Part shown: one piece after another, positions 14,724-22,104 of the stretch | Numbering within the stretch: position 1 is the first letter of the stretch | Layout: each line of letters starts with the position of its first letter | From: a virus | IMG/VR virus record: IMGVR_UViG_3300035691_000004 | Location: 1 to 64,000 of that record | Strand: one strand, 5' to 3' | Length of the DNA stretch: 64,000 bases | Made by a program: the position numbers and the translations under genes | Notes under the pieces: generated by a model | Told to the model about the DNA's origin: nothing | Seen by the model: the letters and a program-made list of their open reading frames with translations, nothing else | The model's database searches: none

Positions 14724-15142
14724 GCCGCTGCGGTTACAGCGACGACCTGGACAACCTCGCGCTGGGTAGGTGGCGGGGCCAAGTAGAGAGCGCGCTGCGT
14801 GGCAAACGCGGCCAGCTTTTCCTGCGCGAGCTGATAGCCGACCTCGACGCCATGCCACAGAAGCGGCTCATCAAGAACGAGCTGGAGGAAGGCGGCGAGG
14901 TCTGTGCGCTCGGAGCGCTTGGTAGGGCGCGCGGCGTCGCACTGGCTGAGATCGACACGTACGACTACGAGCAGCTCGGCTCGACTTTCGACATCGCTCA
15001 TCAGCTCGCCCAGGAGACGATGTACGTGAATGACGAGTACGGCTCCACGCCCGAGCAGCGGTGGCAGACGGTCCGTGATTGGGCAGAGGAGAATCTAGCG
15101 GCCCCCTCCACAGCTGAGGCGATGCGGGGAGGGCGGAGGTGA
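14720..15142 (+). CDS. Conserved phage hypothetical protein
   Basis: 140 residues from GTG 14720 (GTGA overlap with int). RGKRGQLFLRELIADLDAMP, EVCALGALGRARG and a TPEQRWQTVRDW block belong to a hypothetical family I recognise from many phages; no function is known. Its 3' end carries two 15-16 nt sequences that recur at the ends of nearby genes. Confidence 0.7.
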   Translation: MSRCGYSDDLDNLALGRWRGQVESALRGKRGQLFLRELIADLDAMPQKRLIKNELEEGGEVCALGALGRARGVALAEIDTYDYEQLGSTFDIAHQLAQETMYVNDEYGSTPEQRWQTVRDWAEENLAAPSTAEAMRGGRR

Positions 15143-15619
15143 CTACTCCCGGTCAAACAGCGCGATCATCTCCTCCGGCTCGAGCTTCAGCTCGTCGGCT
15201 ACGGCCAGGGCGAGTTTTCCGCGGGCCCATTCCGACCAGCTCTCAATCGCCCGATCCGCTGCGCGATCCATCAGCTCCCACGCCTCGGGTGGACACGCGA
15301 GTTTGCGTCGTGGATTCACGTGGTGGCCGCGCGGGCCGCCCGTCGCGCGCTTCGCTGGCCCGAGCCACACATGGGTCACGTCGTCTAGCGGCTCTCCGTC
15401 CTGGTCGAGCCAGCGCTTGTCCTCCGGGTCCCACTCCGCAATCGCCTCGGCTCCGTCGCTCAGGCGCACGAGCACCCGAGCCGCATTCATGCGCGCGTCG
15501 ACGCTCGCTCGGTAGCTCGGCGTCCAGCCGTCTCGCTCCTCGGCGTACGTGTCGAGCGAGAGCCACGTCCCACGGTCAGGCCCCGCTCCGATTGAGCGGG
15601 GGGTGCGAGGGGTGGACAT
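15143..15619 (-). CDS. Hypothetical protein, possible toxin/antitoxin-like or regulatory
   Basis: 158 residues. The N-terminal half is rich in Trp/Asp (EWDPEDKRWLDQDGEPLDDV), the C-terminal third is a basic helix with PRRKLACPPEAWELMDRAAD. Converges tail to tail with 14720-15142 (stops adjacent). Second gene of a two-gene minus-strand unit. No family recognised. Confidence 0.6.
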   Translation of the reverse strand: MSTPRTPRSIGAGPDRGTWLSLDTYAEERDGWTPSYRASVDARMNAARVLVRLSDGAEAIAEWDPEDKRWLDQDGEPLDDVTHVWLGPAKRATGGPRGHHVNPRRKLACPPEAWELMDRAADRAIESWSEWARGKLALAVADELKLEPEEMIALFDRE

Positions 15620-16095
15620 CAGCCGCGACCCTCGGCGAAATCCGTCGCCACGGGCGCCGTGGCCGCCTCGATTGCGTCGAGCACCGTGGTGTAGTCGTCG
15701 CTCGCGAGATCACGGATCCGGGTGATCGTACGACCGTCAACCCAGTGATTGGGCTCACCCCACGCGCCGTAGCCGCGCGAGCCGTCCTCATGCGGGAGGA
15801 GAGTAACCTCGCCCTCGTACTCCTCGCCGTTGATTGTGAGCGTGAAATCCACATCGATACCGCGCTCTACGCCTGTGCTGGTCTCGCGGGCGTTGTCGCC
15901 TTCGCAGGTGACCTCCTCGATCTCCGGCTCGAATTCGATCAGCTCGCCGCCCTCACCAGCCTCCCATGCAGCCCAGGTGCGCAGCTGCTCGTTAGCCGTG
16001 CGTTGAGCCGCTTTGCACGCCTGCTCTTTGCTGAGGCCCTCACCCGCCGCAGCGCCATCGCTCAAACCGTAGGACCAATTCGTGGTATTAGACAT
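15619..16095 (-). CDS. Hypothetical acidic protein
   Basis: 158 residues from ATG 16095, with AAGGAG upstream at good spacing. Very acidic (ELIEFEPEIEEVTCEGDN), Thr-rich, and soluble. It shares one base with the next gene (TGATG). First gene behind the promoter at 16168-16196. An acidic decoy-like role is possible but unsupported. Confidence 0.65.
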   Translation of the reverse strand: MSNTTNWSYGLSDGAAAGEGLSKEQACKAAQRTANEQLRTWAAWEAGEGGELIEFEPEIEEVTCEGDNARETSTGVERGIDVDFTLTINGEEYEGEVTLLPHEDGSRGYGAWGEPNHWVDGRTITRIRDLASDDYTTVLDAIEAATAPVATDFAEGRG

Positions 16096-16167
16096 TGTCG
16101 GAATCTCCTTGGGGTTTCGACCGGGCCCGGGTCGTTTGCGCGACGCCGGGCCGCTCTGACAAGAGAG

Positions 16168-16196
16168 AGTATGCATCTGCGCGGGGCCCCGCGCAA
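16168..16196 (-). promoter_or_regulatory. Minus-strand promoter with 16 bp palindrome
   Basis: TTGCGC (16191-16196), 17 bp, CATACT (16168-16173) on the minus strand, aimed at 15619-16095. The palindrome GCGCGGGGCCCCGCGC (16179-16194) covers the spacer and part of the -35, where a repressor would block polymerase. It shares the -35 hexamer and spacing of the two switch promoters. Confidence 0.6.
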
Positions 16197-16209
16197 TGAC
16201 TTTTTTCAA

Positions 16210-16234
16210 AAATCGACATGGGCTAGGTCGATTT
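16210..16234. promoter_or_regulatory. Inverted repeat AAATCGAC/GTCGATTT
   Basis: Two perfect 8 bp arms with a 9 nt spacer (16218-16226), just after a T-run at 16201-16206. It lies in the divergent gap between the minus-strand pair and the methyltransferase gene. It could be an operator or an RNA hairpin; there is no T-tail after the right arm. Confidence 0.5.
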
Positions 16235-16328
16235 CTTGGGGCAGCTGGAATCGTGCTGGATTCGTGGCCAGGTGCTCGGCTGCGGCGTGGTCGCTCGCGG
16301 CGGTGGCGAGCATGCGGGGGGTACGGTC

Positions 16329-17090
16329 GTGAGCGCGGCGCAGCTTGTTGCGCTTGGCTGCGGCTTGGCTGGGCTCGAGTCGCTCGATGCTGAATCGGTT
16401 CAGCTCATTTTCGCCGACCTGCCATCCGGCGAGACTCAGGCGGCATTCGACAAGCGCGTGGACTTGCCACGTTTCTGGGCTGCAGCCTGGGGTGCGCTCC
16501 GGCAGGGCGGGACCGTGCTGCTCATGGCCAGCTCGCTTCGGTTCGCCGGGGAGCTAGTGGCCTCACAGCCGACCGAGTTCCGCTACGACCTGATCTGGGA
16601 AAAGTCGCTCGCGGTCGGATTCTTGAACGCGCGGATCCGGCCATTGCGCGCCCACGAATTCATTCTCATTTTCCAGCGCGCGTCGGCAGTCTTCAATCCG
16701 CAGTTCCTCGAGACTGGCGTGCCAATCAGCTCGATCGTGCGCGGCACAGAAAGCAAATCAGAGAATTGGGGCCTCGGCTACCGCAGTCAGTCCCGAGCCG
16801 GCAAAACCGACCGATTCCCGCGCTCAGTGCTGCGGTTCGGCTCACTCCCGACGCGGAGCAAGGAGCGCGTTCACCCACAGCAAAAGCCGCTCGACCTGCT
16901 GCAGAACCTCGTTCGACAATACTCGAATCCGGGCGATCTCGTGGTCGATCCCTGCGCTGGCAGCGGCTCCATGGGTCGCGCTGCCCTTGCCGAGGGGCGA
17001 CGATTCTTCGGTTGGGATTCGGACCCGCGCTTCGGATGTGAGCCGGACCAGTCCCTAGCCTTTGCGGCGATGCGGGGAGGGATGAGGTAA
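16329..17090 (+). CDS. DNA methyltransferase (N6-adenine/N4-cytosine, beta-type order)
   Basis: 253 residues from GTG 16329; the frame is open further upstream but runs into the regulatory gap. The catalytic motif comes first (FADLPSGE, a variant of DPPY) and the AdoMet motif last (VDPCAGSGSMGRAALAEGR, with FFGWDSD). Modifies DNA, most likely to protect the phage genome. The DLPS catalytic motif is unusual, so activity is uncertain. Confidence 0.75.
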   Translation: MSAAQLVALGCGLAGLESLDAESVQLIFADLPSGETQAAFDKRVDLPRFWAAAWGALRQGGTVLLMASSLRFAGELVASQPTEFRYDLIWEKSLAVGFLNARIRPLRAHEFILIFQRASAVFNPQFLETGVPISSIVRGTESKSENWGLGYRSQSRAGKTDRFPRSVLRFGSLPTRSKERVHPQQKPLDLLQNLVRQYSNPGDLVVDPCAGSGSMGRAALAEGRRFFGWDSDPRFGCEPDQSLAFAAMRGGMR

Positions 17091-17437
17091 TGGCCACCGC
17101 ATCCGTGATTGGCTCGTGCCCGCGGGATGGCCGGCACTGGGAGTGCCAGTGCGCTCGCTGCGGCTCGTCCCTTGGCTTCGAGGATTGCTCGCAGTGTGAC
17201 GGAGACGGGTTCATCGGCCACGACTGCGGCGAGGATTCGTGCTTCTGCCGGCTGCCACAGGACAACATCCCTTGCAACTGGTGCGCGGGGACCGGCGGCT
17301 ACGGCGTTTGCATCTCGGGAGAGGACTGGTGCCAGGCGCACCCGATGTCTGGACGTGAGGAGACGAAGCGCGGGACCGTCGAGTGGTTCACGTTCGATAC
17401 TGAGCCAACCCGCTCCGCGATTGAGGGGGTGCCCTGA
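17090..17437 (+). CDS. Cys-rich zinc protein
   Basis: 115 residues; TAATG overlap with the methyltransferase gene. At least twelve cysteines in CARCGS, CSQCDGDGF, CFC and CNWCAGTGG, the last two resembling DnaJ-type CxxCxGxG repeats. Probably a zinc-binding adaptor; function unknown. Confidence 0.65.
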   Translation: MATASVIGSCPRDGRHWECQCARCGSSLGFEDCSQCDGDGFIGHDCGEDSCFCRLPQDNIPCNWCAGTGGYGVCISGEDWCQAHPMSGREETKRGTVEWFTFDTEPTRSAIEGVP

Positions 17438-17694
17438 TGGCCCGAGCCACTGCTACGCCCAAGCTCCACGCGGCGACGCTCCTGTGGGTGGCACGCGACC
17501 TGAGCAAGCGCGCTGAGGAGTTGCGCCTCGTTGCCGCCTCGCCTGGGCAGGACTTCGAATATGCAAGGACGCTCTTCGCTAGAGCGCTCGAGCTATCCAT
17601 CGCTGCTCGGCGGATGCGGGCCAAGGCGGGCGCGCGCGGCGCTGCCAAGAGGCGGTCAGCCCCCTCCACAGCTCAATTAGGAGAGGGCCGGTGA
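17437..17694 (+). CDS. Small basic helical protein
   Basis: 85 residues, ATG sharing one base with the previous stop (TGATG). Ala/Arg/Leu-rich helices (ARDLSKRAEELRLVAA) and a basic tail. Its 3' end has the 15 nt repeat also present at 15101. Directly precedes an HNH gene. Confidence 0.55.
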   Translation: MARATATPKLHAATLLWVARDLSKRAEELRLVAASPGQDFEYARTLFARALELSIAARRMRAKAGARGAAKRRSAPSTAQLGEGR

Positions 17695-18185
17695 GCGGGC
17701 TCAGGACGGTGGCGGACCGATTTTGGGCGAAGGTCGACCGGGAAGGTCCTTTGCTGCGCCCCGAGCTTGGCAAGTGCTGGGTGTGGACCGCGTCAACAAA
17801 TCAATGGGGCTACGGGCAGTTCAATGCACGCGAACATCAGTGCACGCTGGCACATCGGTTCGCCTGGCGGTTGTCGTTCGGCGATGCCAAGGAAATGTGC
17901 GTTCTGCATAAGTGCGACAATCCGCGCTGCGTAAATCCGGATCATCTATTCCTCGGAACGCGAACAGAGAACGCGGCTGACAAGGTGCGCAAGCATCGCC
18001 AGAGCCGCATTAGCTTGCCAGGCTCGCGCAATCCGATTGCGAAGCTCTCAGAGGAACAGGTGACACAGATGCGGGCGCTGGCACGCTCTGGTGTGTCCGG
18101 CGCAGAGCTTGGCCGCCGTTTTTCGGTCAGCAAATCAACGGCATGTCGCGCAATCCGCGGAGCCCTCTGGAGGCACGTCGCATGA
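17691..18185 (+). CDS. HNH homing endonuclease with C-terminal HTH
   Basis: 164 residues from GTG 17691. The HNH_3 domain spans RFWAKVD ... LAHRFAWRL ... CVLHKCDNPRCVNPDHL ... NAADKV, and the C terminus is an HTH (SGAELGRRFSVSKSTACRAI). The first residues, SGLRTVAD, are an extension outside the domain and resemble the start of the next gene (MRTVA). Its 3' end shares TGGAGGCACGT with its paralogue at 20618. A free-standing, intronless homing gene. Confidence 0.85.
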   Translation: MSGLRTVADRFWAKVDREGPLLRPELGKCWVWTASTNQWGYGQFNAREHQCTLAHRFAWRLSFGDAKEMCVLHKCDNPRCVNPDHLFLGTRTENAADKVRKHRQSRISLPGSRNPIAKLSEEQVTQMRALARSGVSGAELGRRFSVSKSTACRAIRGALWRHVA

Positions 18186-18772
18186 GGACCGTGGCCATTC
18201 TTTATTGTGACCCGCGTGGACCGTATCCGAAAATGGAGGCGGTCGACTGCTGGGACGAGGAGCGGGACGCGAAGCTCTACGACGGGCCGCACCCGGTTGT
18301 AGCGCATCCGCCGTGTGGGCCGTGGGGAAGCCTGCGCCGCCAGTACCTCGGCAGCGAACACGCTTGCGCGCCTAGAGCGGTCGAACAGGTTCGCAAGTTC
18401 GGAGGAGTCCTAGAGCACCCGGCGCGCTCCGAGCTCTGGACGCACTGCTACCTGCCGAATCCAGGCGCGCGCGATGAGCACGGCTTCACGGTCCAGATAG
18501 ACCAATGCGACTGGGGCCACGTCGCGCGCAAGCCGACCTGGCTCTACGTGATTGGCGTGCTCATGCGCGGCGTACTCGACGCGATCGACGAGCGCGAAGG
18601 GTCCGGAGTTCCGACGCATTGGTGTAGCGGCGGAAGGAACAACAAGACAGGCGGCAGCGTGCCGCCCGGAATAAAGGTCTGCTCCGCCCAGCAACGCCGC
18701 CGCACCCCACCCCTGTTCGCCCAGTTCTTAGTCGACCTGGCACGGGCCAGCCAAATCACGAGGCCCGCATGA
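18182..18772 (+). CDS. Conserved phage protein with PPC-x-x-W motif
   Basis: 196 residues from ATG 18182 (ATGA overlap with the HNH gene). VVAHPPCGPWGSLR, GGVLEHPARSELW and WGHVARKPTWLY identify a phage family often left unannotated. The Pro-Pro-Cys is reminiscent of motif IV of cytosine-5 methyltransferases, but no AdoMet motif is visible, so a nucleotide- or DNA-modifying role is only a guess. Confidence 0.65.
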   Translation: MRTVAILYCDPRGPYPKMEAVDCWDEERDAKLYDGPHPVVAHPPCGPWGSLRRQYLGSEHACAPRAVEQVRKFGGVLEHPARSELWTHCYLPNPGARDEHGFTVQIDQCDWGHVARKPTWLYVIGVLMRGVLDAIDEREGSGVPTHWCSGGRNNKTGGSVPPGIKVCSAQQRRRTPPLFAQFLVDLARASQITRPA

Positions 18773-18804
18773 CCCAACCAAACCGCCCAGGGGTGACCCA
18801 ATGA
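18769..18804 (+). CDS. 11-codon linking mini-ORF
   Basis: ATG 18769 overlaps the previous TGA and its own TGA (18802-18804) overlaps the next ATG (18801). It encodes MTQPNRPGVTQ. It fills exactly the only gap in an otherwise continuous overlap chain, so its likely use is to carry ribosomes to the next start rather than to make a functional peptide. Confidence 0.35.
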   Translation: MTQPNRPGVTQ

Positions 18805-19055
18805 CAGGCATGCTCGACTCTGGACGCTATCGTGTCTTCCTGGAGGAGCATTGGCGTGAGCAGGAGCGCGAAATGCGCGCACAGGGTCTTTTTGACCTCG
18901 CGAACGCATTCCAACAATTCGCAGACGGCCTAGCGCGCGAGCTCGGCGTCCCATCTGATGTGACGTGGGTCGACCGTGGCGTGCTGCGTGACTTTTACCG
19001 TCAGATGCGTGGCGAGTGGCACAGTCCAGGGGTGACCTGGGGAGAGGGGTGCTGA
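18801..19055 (+). CDS. Small hypothetical protein
   Basis: 84 residues; helical (YRVFLEEHWREQEREMRAQG), polar, with Trp residues near the end. No known family. Coupled to the mini-ORF before it and to the next gene by a TGATG junction. Confidence 0.6.
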   Translation: MTGMLDSGRYRVFLEEHWREQEREMRAQGLFDLANAFQQFADGLARELGVPSDVTWVDRGVLRDFYRQMRGEWHSPGVTWGEGC

Positions 19056-19318
19056 TGGCATTGCCGAGATACTTCGATGCGCGACCGATGGTGACGCTCT
19101 CGAGTGAAGGGCTGCGCCAGGTGGACGAGATGCGCAAGCTCGGGTGGAAGCAGAACGCTTACGCCGTTCGCGAGGGCTGCAACTCATGCCCGAGGTGCGA
19201 AGCGCTTGCCTGCTACCCGCGGACCGATTGCGCCTACTGCGAATGGAAACCTGACGCGAGCGCCGCTAAGGAATTCACGAAGCGGGCAGACGAACACCGC
19301 GCGGGGAAGGCTGGGTAG
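19055..19318 (+). CDS. Small Cys-rich protein
   Basis: 87 residues from ATG 19055. CNSCPRCEALACYP...CAYCEW forms a compact zinc-ribbon-like cluster in the second half. No known family. Confidence 0.6.
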   Translation: MALPRYFDARPMVTLSSEGLRQVDEMRKLGWKQNAYAVREGCNSCPRCEALACYPRTDCAYCEWKPDASAAKEFTKRADEHRAGKAG

Positions 19319-19322
19319 GCGG

Positions 19323-19541
19323 ATGGGTAAGGTGCTCAGCCTCAGAGAAGCAAAGAACGCCGCGGAAGGCTTTATCGTGGCCAATGGTGCTCGGGTAAAG
19401 CCGCTGCACGGCGAGGTCATGATCGAGATTGACGAGCCGGCCTCGCTGCAAATCAAGCTCACCGTCGAGCACGCGCGAATCTGGGCCCACGCGCTGCTCA
19501 AAGTGGCGAACGCCGTCGAACGCAAGGTCGGGAGGAAGTAG
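19323..19541 (+). CDS. Small hypothetical protein
   Basis: 72 residues from ATG 19323, 4 nt after the previous stop. Begins with GKVLSLREAKNAAEGFIV, then a beta-like stretch and a basic helix. Function unknown. Confidence 0.55.
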   Translation: MGKVLSLREAKNAAEGFIVANGARVKPLHGEVMIEIDEPASLQIKLTVEHARIWAHALLKVANAVERKVGRK

Positions 19542-19544
19542 CTC

Positions 19545-19991
19545 ATGCCAAAGCAGCTACAGCGCAGACGTGTATCCGGAACCACTAGACATCCGGGCGC
19601 CGGAAAACTGCCGCGCAGCAAGAAGCAGCAGGCGGCGCCAGTTCACAAGATGCGGCTCGTCACGCCGGAGATGCGGGCCGCCAGAACGCGAAAGCTCGCG
19701 CGCACTCCGGGTGCTCACTGGCGTTTCCAAACCGGCGGCTCGCTCGAGGTCAAGGCACGCGGCGGAACGCGTTTCGAGGATCGGTTTGACGAGGTGGTGG
19801 TCGACGACTGGCTGCACGCCGAGATGATGGGCGCTCGCAGCGTGTTCGTTAACGTCGGCGGCCTGGCGCTGTGGCTGCGCCTCACAAAGGACGGCGCGCG
19901 CGTGTCCGGTGCCGAGATTCGCGCTGAGGGCGATGAGCGGAAAGAGCTGGTCAAGGCGCTGAGTGAAGAGCTTAGACGAGGTGGAACGTGA
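19545..19991 (+). CDS. Hypothetical protein with basic N terminus
   Basis: 148 residues. The first 60 are Arg/Lys-rich (possible nucleic-acid binding), the rest is a mixed alpha/beta domain (SVFVNVGGLALWLRLTKDGA). Overlaps the next gene by 4 nt. Confidence 0.6.
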   Translation: MPKQLQRRRVSGTTRHPGAGKLPRSKKQQAAPVHKMRLVTPEMRAARTRKLARTPGAHWRFQTGGSLEVKARGGTRFEDRFDEVVVDDWLHAEMMGARSVFVNVGGLALWLRLTKDGARVSGAEIRAEGDERKELVKALSEELRRGGT

Positions 19992-20428
19992 CGGAACACA
20001 TCCACGAGTTCCATTGGTACCCGGCAGCCGCGAACGAGCAGGGATGGAAGTGCTGCTTCTGCGACGAGCGACCGGGGGAGCCGCCGGGATTCTCGCCGCG
20101 ACTCGACCGCGAGAGGCTCGACGCCAAGGTGTTCGCGCTGATCGATGAGATGCACAACTCGAAGCTGATTCATGTCTCGAACGGCAGTGAGGGCGACTAC
20201 CTGATCGGACAACTACGCAAGCGGTGCGCCGCCGAGGACCGGTTCGACCAGCAGTCGATCTTGCTGTTCCTGCTCGAGCTCGATACGCAGAGCCACGCCG
20301 CCTATTGGCAGAAGATCAGCAACGCGATCCTAGCCGGCAAGGACGAACGCAAGCGCTGCGAGTGCGGGAAGCTCGCCAACGTGTTCAGCGGCGACAAGGC
20401 ATTTTGCTCGGAGCACTGGAAGCTATGA
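19988..20428 (+). CDS. Zinc-binding hypothetical protein
   Basis: 146 residues from GTG 19988. N-terminal HEFHWYPAAANEQGWKCCFC and C-terminal CECGKLANVFSGDKAFCSEH are two Cys/His clusters around a helical middle. No known family. Confidence 0.6.
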   Translation: MTEHIHEFHWYPAAANEQGWKCCFCDERPGEPPGFSPRLDRERLDAKVFALIDEMHNSKLIHVSNGSEGDYLIGQLRKRCAAEDRFDQQSILLFLLELDTQSHAAYWQKISNAILAGKDERKRCECGKLANVFSGDKAFCSEHWKL

Positions 20429-20625
20429 GCAAAGTCCTCCACCCGCCCTTCCCGTCGCGACCCAAGTCCGGAGACCCCAGTGCCGCCAGTGCCCGCGATG
20501 GGCGCGTTCGCTTCGAGTGGCCCGAGCCGATCACGGAGTGGAACCTGTCACCCGAAGACGCTCGAAAGTGGGGCGACCGGCTACTCACGTTTGCGGAGAC
20601 GGCGGAGGAGCAGGCGGATGGCTAG
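20425..20625 (+). CDS. Small hypothetical protein
   Basis: 66 residues from ATG 20425 (ATGA overlap). Pro/Ser N terminus, then RFEWPEPITEWNLSPEDARK and a short helix. It overlaps the start of the HNH gene by 8 nt. Confidence 0.55.
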   Translation: MSKVLHPPFPSRPKSGDPSAASARDGRVRFEWPEPITEWNLSPEDARKWGDRLLTFAETAEEQADG

Positions 20626-21247
20626 CGTGATCTACCGCGACGAGATCTCCGAAGTCGTCCACGGCAATTGCCTGGTGGCGCCTCGCATCTCGCTGCAACG
20701 AGTGAGCGCCTGCGATCTTCCGCTGCCGACTACCGACAGTGAATGGTTGGAGCGGGCGCGCATGCAGTCGGCGCGCTTTTGGTCGAAGATGGATCGCTCG
20801 GACAACGGCGCATGTTGGGCGTGGCTTGCTGGCAAGGATTCGGGCGGCTATGGGAAGTTTCAGATCACTGGACGAGGCCCGCGTTTCCTGGGTGATCACC
20901 CGATACAGAAGCACGTCCGCGCGCACCGGCTCGCCTATGAATTGACTCACGGCCTAGTCAACCAAGAGCTTGTCATGCGTCACAGGTGCGACAATCCGCC
21001 CTGCTGCAACCCTGCTCATCTGGAGCCCGGAACCCAGAAACAGAATCGACAGGATGCCGTGCAGCGCGGCCGCGAGCCGCGTGGTGTTCAGAAAACGATC
21101 GCCAAGATCGATGAGTCCACGGTCGCGGAGATAAGACGTTTGCGCGAATCTGGCCTGGGCCCGATCAAGATCGCTCAAGAGCTTGGCCTAACATCAGGCA
21201 TCGTGTGCGGAGTCTACTACGGTCGCACATGGAGGCACGTGTCGTGA
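20618..21247 (+). CDS. HNH homing endonuclease fused to a methyltransferase N-terminal fragment
   Basis: 209 residues. Residues 1-19 (ASVIYRDEISEVVHGNCL) match the N terminus of the methyltransferase that follows (PSVIYSDESSEVWHADSL) at 11 of 18 positions. Residues about 50-150 are an HNH_3 domain (RFWSKMD ... RAHRLAYEL ... RHRCDNPPCCNPAHL), followed by an HTH (GPIKIAQELGLTSGIVCGVY). It looks like a homing gene lodged about 20 codons into a methyltransferase gene, keeping that gene's start as its own. Confidence 0.8.
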   Translation: MASVIYRDEISEVVHGNCLVAPRISLQRVSACDLPLPTTDSEWLERARMQSARFWSKMDRSDNGACWAWLAGKDSGGYGKFQITGRGPRFLGDHPIQKHVRAHRLAYELTHGLVNQELVMRHRCDNPPCCNPAHLEPGTQKQNRQDAVQRGREPRGVQKTIAKIDESTVAEIRRLRESGLGPIKIAQELGLTSGIVCGVYYGRTWRHVS

Positions 21248-22104
21248 GGCCGTCAGTAATATATTCTGACGAGTCGTCAGAAGTGTGGCACGCGGACAGC
21301 CTAGACCCGCAAACGCCCGAGCTGGTTCTCAAGGGGCGTCCGGCGGATGCACTGATCTTCGACGCGCCTTTTTCGGCCAAGACGCACGACGGCCACAAGA
21401 ACGGGAAGCTGACGGCGGACAGGGCGGCGGCGTTTGCTGCCGACCCTGAAAATGACGCGCAGGGTGGCGCGCTCAAGCGGTACGCCGCGCGCAAGTCCGA
21501 AGCCGGCGAGAGCGGACGCCGCGACATCAACTACGACGCGTTCGACGCCGAACAAATCTCCGCATTCTGCGATATCTGGCTGCCCAACACACGCGGCTGG
21601 GTCGTGAGCATCACCGATGATCAGCTCGCCCCGCTCTGGGGCGCCGCATTCGAGGCTGCAGAGCTATACGTGTTCGCCCCGCTCCCTCTCGTCGAGACCG
21701 GCTCGCGTGTCCGGATGACCGGTGATGGGCCGAGCAACTGGACGTGCTGGATCGTGGTTGCTCGCCCGAAGACTCGCGAGTTTGCGTCTTGGGGAACGCT
21801 CCCTGGCGCCTACGTGCAGGCTGCCGAGCGCGACATCAACAGTCACGGCGGGAGCGATCGGATCGTGGGCGGGAAGCCCGAGCGGGCAATGTGTGGAATC
21901 GTCCGCGACTACTCGCGGCGCGGCGATCTCGTTGTCGATCCGTGCGCTGGCGGTGGCACTACCTTGATCGCGGCGAAGCAGCTCGGCCGGCGATCGCTCG
22001 GCATGGAGCTGGACGCGGAACGGGCGAAGCTCTGCGCGAAGCGGCTCGGGATTCGGCGCGAGCAGTTCGACTTGTTCCAAAGCGAGGCCGCCAATGGGTG
22101 GTAG
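21244..22104 (+). CDS. DNA methyltransferase (N6-adenine/N4-cytosine type)
   Basis: 286 residues from GTG 21244, overlapping the HNH stop. VIYSDESSEVWHADSL is the substrate-side entry, DAPFSAKTHDGH the variant catalytic motif, and VVDPCAGGGTTLIAAKQLGR plus GMELD the AdoMet site near the C terminus. Probably an orphan methyltransferase; no cognate endonuclease is adjacent. Its start was apparently rebuilt after HNH insertion. Confidence 0.8.
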   Translation: MRPSVIYSDESSEVWHADSLDPQTPELVLKGRPADALIFDAPFSAKTHDGHKNGKLTADRAAAFAADPENDAQGGALKRYAARKSEAGESGRRDINYDAFDAEQISAFCDIWLPNTRGWVVSITDDQLAPLWGAAFEAAELYVFAPLPLVETGSRVRMTGDGPSNWTCWIVVARPKTREFASWGTLPGAYVQAAERDINSHGGSDRIVGGKPERAMCGIVRDYSRRGDLVVDPCAGGGTTLIAAKQLGRRSLGMELDAERAKLCAKRLGIRREQFDLFQSEAANGW

